A DNA stretch of 61,951 nucleotides from an uncultured Candidatus Saccharibacteria bacterium (GTDB lineage Bacteria; Patescibacteriota; Saccharimonadia; Saccharimonadales; Saccharimonadaceae), in the NCBI GenBank assembly GCA_946406665.1, contig CAMJLE010000003.1, positions 1 to 61,951 on the forward strand. Direction: 5' to 3'. The position numbers and the translations under genes are program-made. The notes beneath the pieces were generated by a model, which ran no database searches, was not told where the DNA came from, and was given only the letters and a program-made list of their open reading frames with translations. Shown here in pieces: positions 53,038 to 61,951 of the stretch (positions within the stretch are counted from its first letter, which is position 1; each line of letters opens with the position of its first letter).

Positions 53038-53183
53038 TGCGTGCGTGCAGTGGTATAATAGTTAATATGAAGAAATGCCTAATTAGGTACAGTTTGAGCA
53101 TCGGCCTTCGGGCCTAGTATTCTTGTGACTCTGAGAGCAAAAAGCGGGGAGAGATATTTTTAAAGCAGAGGGAGATGATAATT

Positions 53184-54506
53184 ATGGCAAAAATGGAAGA
53201 TATAGTTAGCTTATGCAAGCGTCGTGGGTTTATTTGGCAAGGTTCCGATGTTTATGGTGGTATGGCGGGGACTTGGGATTTTGGTCCTTTGGGAGTAGCG
53301 CTAAAGCGTAGAGTGATGAGTACTTGGTGGCAGTATTGGGTAGAAGATCGTGAGGATATGTATGGGGTGGACGCGGCGATTATTATGAATCCAAAAACAT
53401 GGGAGGCATCTGGCCATACGGCAACTTTTGCTGATCCTTTGGTAGAATGTGGTGCGTGTCATGGCCGTTTTCGTGCAGATAAGCTAGCAAAAGGCGTCAA
53501 TGAGAGTGTGACGACTGAAGAGTTTTTGGCGCAGAAAGTGAAATGTCCAACTTGCGGTAAGTTTGAGTGGGGCGAGATTCGCAAGTTTAATATGATGTTC
53601 CGTACGCACGTGGGGCCGGTCGACGATGATAGCTCAATTGCCTACTTGAGGCCAGAGACGGCGCAGGGTATTTTTACGAACTACAAGAATGTCGTGGATA
53701 CGATTTATCCAGATTTGCCGTTCGGTTTGGCACAACAGGGGAAGGCTTTTCGCAATGAAATTTCACCGCGCGACTTTATCTTGCGCGATCGCGAGTGTGA
53801 ACAGATGGAAATTGAATATTTTATCGATCCGGCAAACTGGAAAGAAAGCTTTGAAATGTTGCACGAGCAATATTATAAATTCTTGACGGAAGAGATGGGG
53901 CTAGATAAGGATCGTATTCATGATCTTGAAGTGGCGCCGGAGGACCGCGCTCATTATTCAAAGCATACAGTTGATATAATGTTTGATTATCCGAATGGGC
54001 AGGAAGAGCTAATGGGGATGGCTTACCGTACAGACTTTGATTTGATGAATATTCAGAAGGCTAGCAATAAGAGTATGGAATATATTCCGAAGGGTGGCGG
54101 TGAGCGTTTTGTGCCGCATGTAATTGAGCCATCAATTGGCGTGGAGCGTTTGCTATTGGCGGTATTAAGCTGTGCGTATAAGGAAGAGAAGAAGGATGGT
54201 AAGACGCGCGTTATTCTGGCTTTGCCGGAACATTTGGCACCATATCGCTTCTGTGTGTCGCCACTGTTGAAGAATAAGCCAGAGCTGGTTGCGAAGGCGC
54301 GTGAAGTATATGGTGCTTTGCGCAGGAAGTATAGCAATGTAACCTGGGATGATTCTGGGAATATCGGCAAGCGCTACTTGAAGCAAGATGAGATTGGAAC
54401 GCCAAAGTGTGTCGTAATCGATTTTGACACGCTGGAAGACGATACCGTAACCGTGCGCGACCGCGATACGACTGAACAAGAGCGCGTCAAAATTGCCGAT
54501 TTATAA
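53184..54506 (+). CDS. glyS: Glycyl-tRNA synthetase (dimeric class II)
   Basis: RGFIWQGSDVYGGMAGTWDFGPLGVALK; RPETAQGIFTNYKNV; VIEPSIGVERLLLAVL. Confidence 0.94.
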   Translation: MAKMEDIVSLCKRRGFIWQGSDVYGGMAGTWDFGPLGVALKRRVMSTWWQYWVEDREDMYGVDAAIIMNPKTWEASGHTATFADPLVECGACHGRFRADKLAKGVNESVTTEEFLAQKVKCPTCGKFEWGEIRKFNMMFRTHVGPVDDDSSIAYLRPETAQGIFTNYKNVVDTIYPDLPFGLAQQGKAFRNEISPRDFILRDRECEQMEIEYFIDPANWKESFEMLHEQYYKFLTEEMGLDKDRIHDLEVAPEDRAHYSKHTVDIMFDYPNGQEELMGMAYRTDFDLMNIQKASNKSMEYIPKGGGERFVPHVIEPSIGVERLLLAVLSCAYKEEKKDGKTRVILALPEHLAPYRFCVSPLLKNKPELVAKAREVYGALRRKYSNVTWDDSGNIGKRYLKQDEIGTPKCVVIDFDTLEDDTVTVRDRDTTEQERVKIADL

Positions 54507-54525
54507 TTTATTTGGGTGAAAAAGG

Positions 54526-55488
54526 GTGAGGCAGAATTACTTCGAAGATTGTTTGAAGAAGATCGAGTATAGCCGCCAAGACGGTAAGATTACGAGCGCT
54601 CAGGCAAAAGAGCTTCAGCTAGACGTAATGAATAAGACTGAGCAGAAGCGCAAGCTCGATCAGGATTTTGCTTTAGGAAAGATAGATGCGAAACTCTATA
54701 ATGAGTGGGATGCTAATATTCGACGCGACGTATCGGGAATAAGCGATCGCGTCGATTTTTTGGGGGAGTTGCATCGGAAAGAAGAGAGGAAAAAGAAGTC
54801 TCTGGCTGTAATCGGCGTGGCTGCTGCGATTGGCGGTGTCTGTGCATTTTTCGCGGTTCCACAGTATCTTCATGCACATCGGACTATTGCGGGGATACCA
54901 GAGCCAATACAGATAAATATAGACGTTATGGTTAGCGAGGCGGAAAAGAAGGGGGAGAAAATCGAAATAGGAAAGACAATTAGCGGTGATGGATATCGGG
55001 CGGAGATGAACTATTTGGCTTCGTATGATATTAAAGGCTTGGTGGTTGAGGTTGACGATTATGATGGTAATGGCGCGCAGGCTTTCGATAAAGCGATACC
55101 GAGAGATATCAGCCTAGCGTGGGGGAAGTCGGCTGAATTTAGCAATGCTATTAAATGGTCACACGGCAATAGAAAACTGAAACGGGAGTATGATGGAAGT
55201 ATATTCCAAAAGTATCCCATCACGCGCGAAGATATCGCGAGTACGTCGTCGAATAATCATATCTTGGTAGACGATGATAGATTGTACCGTAAATTGAAGA
55301 GGGTGCGAATTGGTGATTATATCGAAATGAAGGGTTATTTGGTTGAGGCGGTAATATCTGACGACTTGGGGAGAAACCCGTATAAGGTTAGTTCAAGTTT
55401 AGTGCGCAACGATTATTCTACAAGCGTATTCGATACTAGAACGAGCTGTGAGATTATGTATATAACTGATCTCGAATGGCTTGATTAG
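54526..55488 (+). CDS. Membrane-anchored hypothetical protein
   Basis: Single TM SLAVIGVAAAIGGVCAFFAV. Confidence 0.6.
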   Translation: MRQNYFEDCLKKIEYSRQDGKITSAQAKELQLDVMNKTEQKRKLDQDFALGKIDAKLYNEWDANIRRDVSGISDRVDFLGELHRKEERKKKSLAVIGVAAAIGGVCAFFAVPQYLHAHRTIAGIPEPIQINIDVMVSEAEKKGEKIEIGKTISGDGYRAEMNYLASYDIKGLVVEVDDYDGNGAQAFDKAIPRDISLAWGKSAEFSNAIKWSHGNRKLKREYDGSIFQKYPITREDIASTSSNNHILVDDDRLYRKLKRVRIGDYIEMKGYLVEAVISDDLGRNPYKVSSSLVRNDYSTSVFDTRTSCEIMYITDLEWLD

Positions 55489-56960
55489 TGTTCGCTATTT
55501 TTGCCATCCTTAGGTTTCGGTGAGAAGTTGGGGATGATGGCATGGAGCTGGCTGACAAGTTTGTGGCGAGCGTGACGACTGAAAACTTTATCTAGCCATC
55601 CCGGATTAGGCTTAGAGTTCTTGGTCGTGATAATCTCAACTACGTCTCCTTGATTGAGCTTTGTTTTGAGATTGACCATTTTGCCGTTGATTTTTGCACC
55701 AGTACAAGCGGCGCCGATTTCGCTATGCAGACGATAAGCAAAGTCGAGTGGCATGGAGCCTTTTGGCAAGTCTATAATGTCGCCTTTTGGCGTATAGACG
55801 AAGATTTTGTCGGCAAATAGATTTAGTTTTAACTTTTTCTCATCTATCTTTTCGCCGGAAGCGAGTTTGGCGGCAGTTTCTTGAAGCTCTTTAATCCAAA
55901 ACAGGTTAGCTGGGAGTCTATTGATACGACCTTCGGCATAGGCGGATGTGAGCTTTTGTTCGTTGTAGAAGAAAGTTGCGGCGAGGCCGCGCTCGGCGTA
56001 GTCATGCATTTCGTGCGTGCGGATTTGGAATTCAACGATTTGTTTGTCGTTTGTAATTACGGTCGTATGAAGCGACTGATAGCCGTTTTGTTTTGGCATG
56101 GCGATGTAATCTTTGACGCGTCCTTCCATAGGGTGAAAGAGCGAATGGATAATGCCGAGAACAAGATAGCAGGTCGTAGTATCCTCTACGATGAAGCGTA
56201 GCGCGATAATATCGTAAATGCGGTCAATATTTTGATTGTGTTTTGCGAGTTTCTTGTGGAGCGAGTAGATAGATTTGACGCGCCCGTCGCAGTCGTACTT
56301 GATATGTTCTTTCTTGAGCGCCTGTTCGACGGCTTCTTTGGCGGCCTTGAGCTTTTTGTCGGCTTTTTTGAGGCGCTCGGTTGTGAGTTTTTTGAGTTCT
56401 TCGTAGCGTTTTGGATTGACATACATAAAACTCGTTTCCTCGATTTCGACACGGACGCGTCCCATCTGGAGACGGTCGGCAAGTGGCGCAAAAACATCGA
56501 GCGATTCACGAGCAATTTTCTTTTGTTTTTCCGGAGGAAGTGCGCCGAGTGTGCGGAGGTTGTGCAGGCGGTCGGCAAGTTTGATGATAAGAACGCGGAC
56601 ATCTTGCCCGGTGGCGATTAAGAGTTTAAGCAAATTGTTGCCAGTTTCCGGTAAGTATTCGTCTAGGTTTTTCATGCCAGAACGAGCTTTGCCAAGTTTG
56701 GTAACTCCGTTTACGAGGAAAGCAACATCTTTGCCGAATTCGTCTTCGATTTCTTTGAGAGTAAGATCGGTATCTTCGACCGTATCGTGAAGGATGCCGG
56801 CTATGATACTGTCTTCGTCCATATTCCATTCTTGAAGCAGTTTCATGACGGCCAGCGGATGGATAATGTAGGGCTCGCCAGTTTTGCGCAGTTGACCTTC
56901 ATGGGCCTTAGTGGCGATTTCGATGGCCTTTTTGATACGCGGCGATTGCTTGCTGCTCAT
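55485..56960 (-). CDS. rel: RelA/SpoT-type (p)ppGpp synthetase/hydrolase, lacking ACT domain
   Basis: IIAGILHDTVEDTDLT (HD), GRVKDYIAMPKQNGYQSLHTTV, TGS IFVYTPKGDIIDLPKGSMPLDFAYRLHSEIG. Confidence 0.92.
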   Translation of the reverse strand: MSSKQSPRIKKAIEIATKAHEGQLRKTGEPYIIHPLAVMKLLQEWNMDEDSIIAGILHDTVEDTDLTLKEIEDEFGKDVAFLVNGVTKLGKARSGMKNLDEYLPETGNNLLKLLIATGQDVRVLIIKLADRLHNLRTLGALPPEKQKKIARESLDVFAPLADRLQMGRVRVEIEETSFMYVNPKRYEELKKLTTERLKKADKKLKAAKEAVEQALKKEHIKYDCDGRVKSIYSLHKKLAKHNQNIDRIYDIIALRFIVEDTTTCYLVLGIIHSLFHPMEGRVKDYIAMPKQNGYQSLHTTVITNDKQIVEFQIRTHEMHDYAERGLAATFFYNEQKLTSAYAEGRINRLPANLFWIKELQETAAKLASGEKIDEKKLKLNLFADKIFVYTPKGDIIDLPKGSMPLDFAYRLHSEIGAACTGAKINGKMVNLKTKLNQGDVVEIITTKNSKPNPGWLDKVFSRHARHKLVSQLHAIIPNFSPKPKDGKNSEH

Positions 56961-56974
56961 AGTATTATTATAAA

Positions 56975-57553
56975 CTAATGTTTACCATGATATTCAATTG
57001 CTGAGCGGCAGGAGCTGCATTTTCCGACAGTGCCAGTAATTGGATTCGTTTTGCCACAATGTGGGCATTTAACGACGTGTGGTGTTTTTTGTTTGCTTTC
57101 GATAGCTTTCGCTTTTAGTTTATAGTCATTTTCTTTAGTGATTGCTTCGTCGCGGCGCTGCATGTCGGAATAGTAACCGCTGATAAATTGTGAAATTTTG
57201 CTGCTTATAGTATTGATGAGATTTCGTAGTAGAATGCTGACAACTAATACCACTATTGCGACGATAAATGAGAATTTGGCGAAGTCGAGAAGTTTCGGAT
57301 AATATTCCCAATTTAGAATTTCACTGAGGTAAGGGATGGCGATATTGGCATGGGTGGTTTCTAACAGCCAGTTGAGGCCAAATGGAAGTGCAAGAATGGC
57401 GCTTACGGCAATGATAGATATGGGTGCGCGGTAAAAATGGCGGTTACCAAAGACGACGTATCTGGCCAGGAGAACGATTACGCCGAGAGGTGGCAGAAAG
57501 AAAAGCAGTAATAATATTACGGGTATACTAAAAAGAATTTTCGTGATTTTCAT
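56975..57553 (-). CDS. Membrane protein with C-terminal zinc ribbon
   Basis: TM segments then VKCPHCGKTNPITGTVGKCSSC; start re-assigned to ATG at 57551-57553 from TAAAAT-N6-ATG. Confidence 0.65.
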   Translation of the reverse strand: MKITKILFSIPVILLLLFFLPPLGVIVLLARYVVFGNRHFYRAPISIIAVSAILALPFGLNWLLETTHANIAIPYLSEILNWEYYPKLLDFAKFSFIVAIVVLVVSILLRNLINTISSKISQFISGYYSDMQRRDEAITKENDYKLKAKAIESKQKTPHVVKCPHCGKTNPITGTVGKCSSCRSAIEYHGKH

Positions 57554-57627
57554 AAGCATATTTTAGCATGCAATTATTCTTAGGGAGATGTGACTATCTG
57601 AGGTCTATCAAGTATAATAATTACAGT

Positions 57628-57879
57628 ATGAGAAGTTTGAAGATACACGGTATTTACCGTCATTACAAGGGCGACCATTATTTAGTTGAGGGTGTGGCAC
57701 ACCATTCTGAGACTGGCGAGGAGCTAGTAATTTATCGGAGTCTATATGGCGATTGTGGACTATATGCGAGGCCGAAAGATATGTTTATGAGTGAAGTAGA
57801 TCACAAGAAGAACCCTGACGTAAAGGCGAAATATCGTTTTACGCTACGTAATATTAAAAGCCTAAGAGAGGATCGATGA
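57628..57879 (+). CDS. DUF1653-domain protein (start moved to 57628)
   Basis: GIYRHYKGDHYLVEGVAHHSETGEELVIYRSLYGDCGLYARPKDMF. Confidence 0.8.
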   Translation: MRSLKIHGIYRHYKGDHYLVEGVAHHSETGEELVIYRSLYGDCGLYARPKDMFMSEVDHKKNPDVKAKYRFTLRNIKSLREDR

Positions 57880-58670
57880 GGCTCTATTCTTGGAATGTGA
57901 ATGGTTTGCGGGCGATCTTGAAGAAAGGCTCGCTGCAAGATTTTATAGAGAGCAATTCGCCGGACATTCTGTGTTTGCAAGAGACGAAGGCGAAGCAGGG
58001 GCAGGCAGAGATAGATTTTTCGGAGTATGAAGAAATCTGGAATTCGGCGGATCGAGCTGGTTATTCTGGTACGGCAATTTTTACGAAGATAAAACCGCTA
58101 TCTGTTATTTATGATTTTCCGCAGGAGATAGAGGAGAAGGTTGACGGTTGGAACGATCAATTTGGCGATGCGCGTCAAGAGGGGCGCGTACTGACGGCTG
58201 AGTTCGATGACTTTTTTCTGATAAATGTATATGTACCAAACGAGAAGCATGATTTGGGGCGATTAAAATACCGAGAGCTAGTTTGGGATCGTGCGTTGTT
58301 GGCCTATATGTGCGAGCTGGACAAACAGAAGCCAGTACTAGTTTGCGGCGATTTTAACGTAGCGCACGAAGAGATTGATTTGGCGAGACCGAAGCAGAAC
58401 GAGGGGAACGCGGGTTTTACAAAAGAGGGTCGCCAGGGTATGACTAATTATTTAAATAGTGGTTTTATCGACACTTGGCGCAGCTTGCACCCGGGCGAGC
58501 AGCAGTATTCATGGTGGTCTTATCGGGGAGGGGCGCGAGCGAAGAATATTGGTTGGCGGATAGATTATTTCTTGGCTTCGGAGCGACTGAAAGAGCGAAT
58601 TGTTGCGGCGGAGATATGTGATGAAGTGACGGGGTCGGATCATTGTCCAATTTTGTTGGAGCTTAAATAA
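57876..58670 (+). CDS. xth: Exodeoxyribonuclease III
   Basis: RLYSWNVNGLRAILKKG, LCLQETKA, GDFNVAHEEIDLARPK, GSDHCPILLEL. Confidence 0.95.
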   Translation: MRLYSWNVNGLRAILKKGSLQDFIESNSPDILCLQETKAKQGQAEIDFSEYEEIWNSADRAGYSGTAIFTKIKPLSVIYDFPQEIEEKVDGWNDQFGDARQEGRVLTAEFDDFFLINVYVPNEKHDLGRLKYRELVWDRALLAYMCELDKQKPVLVCGDFNVAHEEIDLARPKQNEGNAGFTKEGRQGMTNYLNSGFIDTWRSLHPGEQQYSWWSYRGGARAKNIGWRIDYFLASERLKERIVAAEICDEVTGSDHCPILLELK

Positions 58671-59492
58671 ATGACGGACTACGACTATTGGCAAAAGCAA
58701 GGTGTAACACCATTGTATCCGGAAGTAGATTTGGAGGAGCCGGAGCAGAGGCGTTTAGCGGGGAGAATTCTAATTATTGGCGGCAATAAAAACGCGTTCT
58801 TTACGGTTGCGAATGCAATGAGTGTGGCGAATAGGGTTGGGGCTGGCGAGGTGAGGGTGTTGATGCCCGATTCGGTGAAGGGGCAGGTGCCATCGACGCC
58901 GGAGGTTTATTTCGCGCCAGCCGAGAAGGGGTCTGGCGGATTTGGCAAGGACGCACTGCCAGAGATGCTAATTCAGGCAGATTGGGCTGACGCTGTTGTA
59001 TTAATTGGTGATGTAGGCAAGAATGCCGAGACGACAGTAATGCTGGCGGAATTTTTACGGACAATGACGAAACCGGTTTTTATTACGCGTGATGCGGTAG
59101 ATGCTGTAATTCCGGAAGTGGCGGATTGGAGTATGCTACGAGAGGCGGAGACTTTTATGTTATTGACTATGTCGCAATTGCAAAAGATGATGCGGACTAT
59201 GTATTATCCGAAAATAATTACTTTGTCGATGCCGACAAACCAATTGGTTGAAACTCTTCATAAGTTTACGATAAGCTACGGAATGACGATTGCAACTTAT
59301 CATAACGAACAAATTATTGTTGCGGAGCAGGGGAATGTGGTTACGCAGCCAATAACGAACACTGACTGGACGCAGTTGACGCTCTGGGATGGCACATTGG
59401 CCGTGCGGGCTGTTTTGGCGCGGCAATGGAATTTGACAATAGAAACTTATAAGTGTTTTGCGTCGGCATTATTGCGGCGCGATTTTGAATAA
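58671..59492 (+). CDS. Degenerate ribokinase-like / NAD(P)H-hydrate dehydratase-like protein
   Basis: RLAGRILIIGGNKNAFFTVANAMSVANRVGAGEVRVLMP; canonical GTGD motif not visible. Confidence 0.55.
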   Translation: MTDYDYWQKQGVTPLYPEVDLEEPEQRRLAGRILIIGGNKNAFFTVANAMSVANRVGAGEVRVLMPDSVKGQVPSTPEVYFAPAEKGSGGFGKDALPEMLIQADWADAVVLIGDVGKNAETTVMLAEFLRTMTKPVFITRDAVDAVIPEVADWSMLREAETFMLLTMSQLQKMMRTMYYPKIITLSMPTNQLVETLHKFTISYGMTIATYHNEQIIVAEQGNVVTQPITNTDWTQLTLWDGTLAVRAVLARQWNLTIETYKCFASALLRRDFE

Positions 59493-59494
59493 AA

Positions 59495-60241
59495 CTAGTT
59501 TTTTGATTTTTTCGTTTCTTGCATGGTTTCTAGAAGTGGCCAATAGAGATCTTCTTCTGGTTTGATTTTGAAGTTTCGCATTGAGCCATCGTCAGAGAAT
59601 GGAATATCCATATCTCCACGCATAATAACGATAGGGGTGCCTTCCGAGCTCTCGCCCATGGCTTTGACTGCCAAAGTAGTGAGGGGGTCGATTAGGTCTA
59701 CCTGTGTCAGATGCAGCTCGTGGTCGAAAAGGTCTTTTTCGCCCCGAATATCTCTTAGCGGCTCAATCCCCGCTAGACCGATTGTAATGCCGGTAACGCC
59801 CCAGCGTAGTGGCGTAGTATGGGAATCTGTTGCGACAATGCCAAGCTTTTTTAGCTTGAACTTTTTCATGAGGCGTTTGCGTACTTCTTGGCAGAACTTG
59901 TCGATATCTTCTGGCCACATTACGAAGTGCCCTTCGGCATTGCTTTCGTCGATCCCGGCTGCAGGAATAAGTACGCCGTGCGCGACAGTTAAGTGGATGT
60001 CGTAATCACCGGCGGTGGAATGATAAGGATAGGAGAGAATGCGGTCGGCTTCTTTTTGAATTAGTTCTTCTTTGGATATCTCAGTCTTTTTGATAGTGCG
60101 TCCTTGATGGATAGCGATGATTTTCGAAGTGATAAAAACAATATCGCCGTCTTTGACTTCTAGTTGGTCGACGATGTCCCAGATTTCGTCTTTTGGCGGT
60201 CGTACGATGCGGGTTTTAATAGGGAATAGCTCTATTTTCAT
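59495..60241 (-). CDS. CofE-like (F420-0:gamma-glutamyl ligase family) protein
   Basis: VKDGDIVFITSKIIAIHQGR; ATDSHTTPLRWGVTGITIGLAGIEPLRD. Confidence 0.8.
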   Translation of the reverse strand: MKIELFPIKTRIVRPPKDEIWDIVDQLEVKDGDIVFITSKIIAIHQGRTIKKTEISKEELIQKEADRILSYPYHSTAGDYDIHLTVAHGVLIPAAGIDESNAEGHFVMWPEDIDKFCQEVRKRLMKKFKLKKLGIVATDSHTTPLRWGVTGITIGLAGIEPLRDIRGEKDLFDHELHLTQVDLIDPLTTLAVKAMGESSEGTPIVIMRGDMDIPFSDDGSMRNFKIKPEEDLYWPLLETMQETKKSKN

Positions 60242-60264
60242 GGGGAAATTATAGCACGAAGGAT

Positions 60265-60297
60265 GAAAAATCCGGCTCCTTTTTTAAGAGCCGGACG
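60265..60297 (-). terminator. Terminator for HAD hydrolase gene
   Basis: - strand TCCGGCTC-ttaaaaaag-GAGCCGGATTTTT. Confidence 0.8.
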
Positions 60298-61117
60298 GTG
60301 TTAGCAATGACGGGAAATAAGTATTAAGTGCCGAGTGGACGCTCTTTACGATGTGGACATTCTTTTTGCCGGTGAGGTGCTTCAATATTCCTTCGCTTCG
60401 TTCACTTTTAATGATGAAAGCATAGTCGCATCTTTCTAGCATGCCCATATCATTCCAATGATCGCCGAAGGCGATGGTTTCTGTACCTTGCGGCAAGCGT
60501 TCACTGCAAAGTTGGTCGATGGCCGCCTCCTTGCTTACGTCGAGATCATAAATATCTACGGCGTTATACAAGCCTGCAGCCCATCGAAGGCGCGCTGCAT
60601 CGTGATGTCTTTCTTCTGGTACGTGCGGATATATGAACGAGTGTAGCGTATCTCTATAGGTGCTGCTAATTTTTTGATGTATCCCTTCGGCGTGTTTTGC
60701 ATTGTCTGTCCATATGCGAATTTTTGACGACCCGAGGATAATGCCTCTTTGTTCGACATCGCTGATGTAGCTGACTATCTCGTAGCGTTCATTGTTACTT
60801 AAGGACCTGATGATTTTTTTGATGTCGCGCAGAACGAGACCGTCCATCGCGTGTTGATAGATAGGCTTAATACCACCGTTTGTCATGCATTGGTATGTAA
60901 TGGCGCCATCGTTTGTTACGATATAGTCTGTGTGAAATGCGACATCACTCATGTCCATTCGTAAGCAATCAAGGCTACGTCCAGTGATGATGACCACAAT
61001 GTGCCCGTTTTTGCGTAACCTATCTATTGCCTGTATGTTTTGTTGAATTGTTTCTGGCGATTTTGGTGTGAAAACCGTGTCGTCAAAATCGAAGAAGAAC
61101 ATTTTTTTATTGGACAT
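60284..61117 (-). CDS. HAD-superfamily (Cof-type) hydrolase
   Basis: KMFFFDFDDTVFTPKS; VIITGR; AFGDHWNDMGMLE. Confidence 0.88.
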   Translation of the reverse strand: MSNKKMFFFDFDDTVFTPKSPETIQQNIQAIDRLRKNGHIVVIITGRSLDCLRMDMSDVAFHTDYIVTNDGAITYQCMTNGGIKPIYQHAMDGLVLRDIKKIIRSLSNNERYEIVSYISDVEQRGIILGSSKIRIWTDNAKHAEGIHQKISSTYRDTLHSFIYPHVPEERHHDAARLRWAAGLYNAVDIYDLDVSKEAAIDQLCSERLPQGTETIAFGDHWNDMGMLERCDYAFIIKSERSEGILKHLTGKKNVHIVKSVHSALNTYFPSLLTPSGS

Positions 61118-61235
61118 ATATACCCCCCTAAAAAAGTTGTAAAAGATCTCTTTGAAACCGTCTTAGCTAACTGCGATATTATATCATAAAAACGAGCTCA
61201 AGGTAAGGTGTCCAGATTGAGCTATAATAAGCGGT

Positions 61236-61910
61236 ATGAGATTGTATTTAGCTAGTCATAATTTAGGCCCATATACAAATGAGTTGTTAAAGTTAGTAAG
61301 AGAAGGTAGGAAAGCGCTCCTTATTGAGAATGCGCGGGATTACTATCCAGATGAAAAGCGCGCAAATGATTTGCGAGAAAAATTAGCAATGCTATCTAAA
61401 CTTGGATTTGAAGTCGAGGAGCTAAATTTTCGGAATTATTTCGGCAAGCCAAACGAATTAAGGGATTTTATCGATTCATGCAAACCAGATTTAATATATG
61501 CAAGTGGCGGAAACGTCTTTTTGCTTGCGACTGCCTATCGTTTAAGCGGGTTTGATGAAATTTTGCGGGAAGACCTTGCTAGAGATAAATATGTATACGG
61601 CGGGTTTAGTGCGGGGATTATGGTGATTTGTAAAACGTTAAGACTCTACGGGCACGATTGCCTTGTGCCGGAACGTGTACCGGAAATATATGGAGTCGAT
61701 GCGGTATTGGATGGTGTTGGCCTCGTAGATTACCAATTAATTCCGCACGCGGATGTTCCAGAACATCTCGAAACGACAAAAGAATATATTAAGCGTATCG
61801 AGGGCGCTGGTCTCGAAGCCTTACTGCTAAATCAGGAAGCAGTTATTGTCATAGATGGCGATAATCGACGAATACTCGGTCAATCTCCTCACCGAACAAC
61901 AAAAACATGA
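61236..61910 (+). CDS. Peptidase S51-like / type 1 glutamine amidotransferase-like protein
   Basis: LIYASGGNVFLLATAYR; YGGFSAGIMVI. Confidence 0.8.
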   Translation: MRLYLASHNLGPYTNELLKLVREGRKALLIENARDYYPDEKRANDLREKLAMLSKLGFEVEELNFRNYFGKPNELRDFIDSCKPDLIYASGGNVFLLATAYRLSGFDEILREDLARDKYVYGGFSAGIMVICKTLRLYGHDCLVPERVPEIYGVDAVLDGVGLVDYQLIPHADVPEHLETTKEYIKRIEGAGLEALLLNQEAVIVIDGDNRRILGQSPHRTTKT

Positions 61911-61951
61911 CCCAGAGGTCATCTTTTCGTTGCTGGTGGGCGAGGAGGGAC

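Overview
The window looks like a contiguous chromosomal segment of a Candidate Phyla Radiation bacterium, probably Saccharibacteria/TM7. That is inferred from gene content and small, partly degenerate housekeeping proteins; no search was run. Recognisable housekeeping genes include glmM, rpsA, infB, fmt, def, priA, recJ, rpsU, an adenylate-kinase-like gene, map, ftsA, ftsZ, nrdR, ileS, rplU, rseP, mutM, holA, rpmA, xseA/xseB, recO, glyS, rel, xth, a cofE-like gene and one tRNA-Ile(GAT). An accessory cell-surface region spans about 33.5-41.8 kb. It holds a Gly/Ser-repeat membrane protein, a DUF11/Cys-repeat/LPNTG protein, three TasA/CalY-like (SipW-type) proteins and an InlB-B-repeat/beta-helix protein. 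The main non-routine observations are: (1) a Csx3-like small gene with a consensus promoter, an SD-sequestering structured leader and a downstream pseudoknot-capable RNA ending in a terminator, with no CRISPR array or cas genes in view; (2) a recurring TGCTATAAT-N6-ATG arrangement on both strands that predicts widespread leaderless mRNAs, including two divergent genes separated by 19 bp; (3) an NrdR that has lost all zinc-ribbon cysteines; (4) a T-box-like leader on ileS; (5) candidate small RNAs; (6) A-A'-A leaders with mutually exclusive hairpins; (7) a perfect 24-bp palindrome inside a coding region; and (8) a likely homopolymer frameshift. Everything was read by eye; family names rest on motif recognition and need profile searches.
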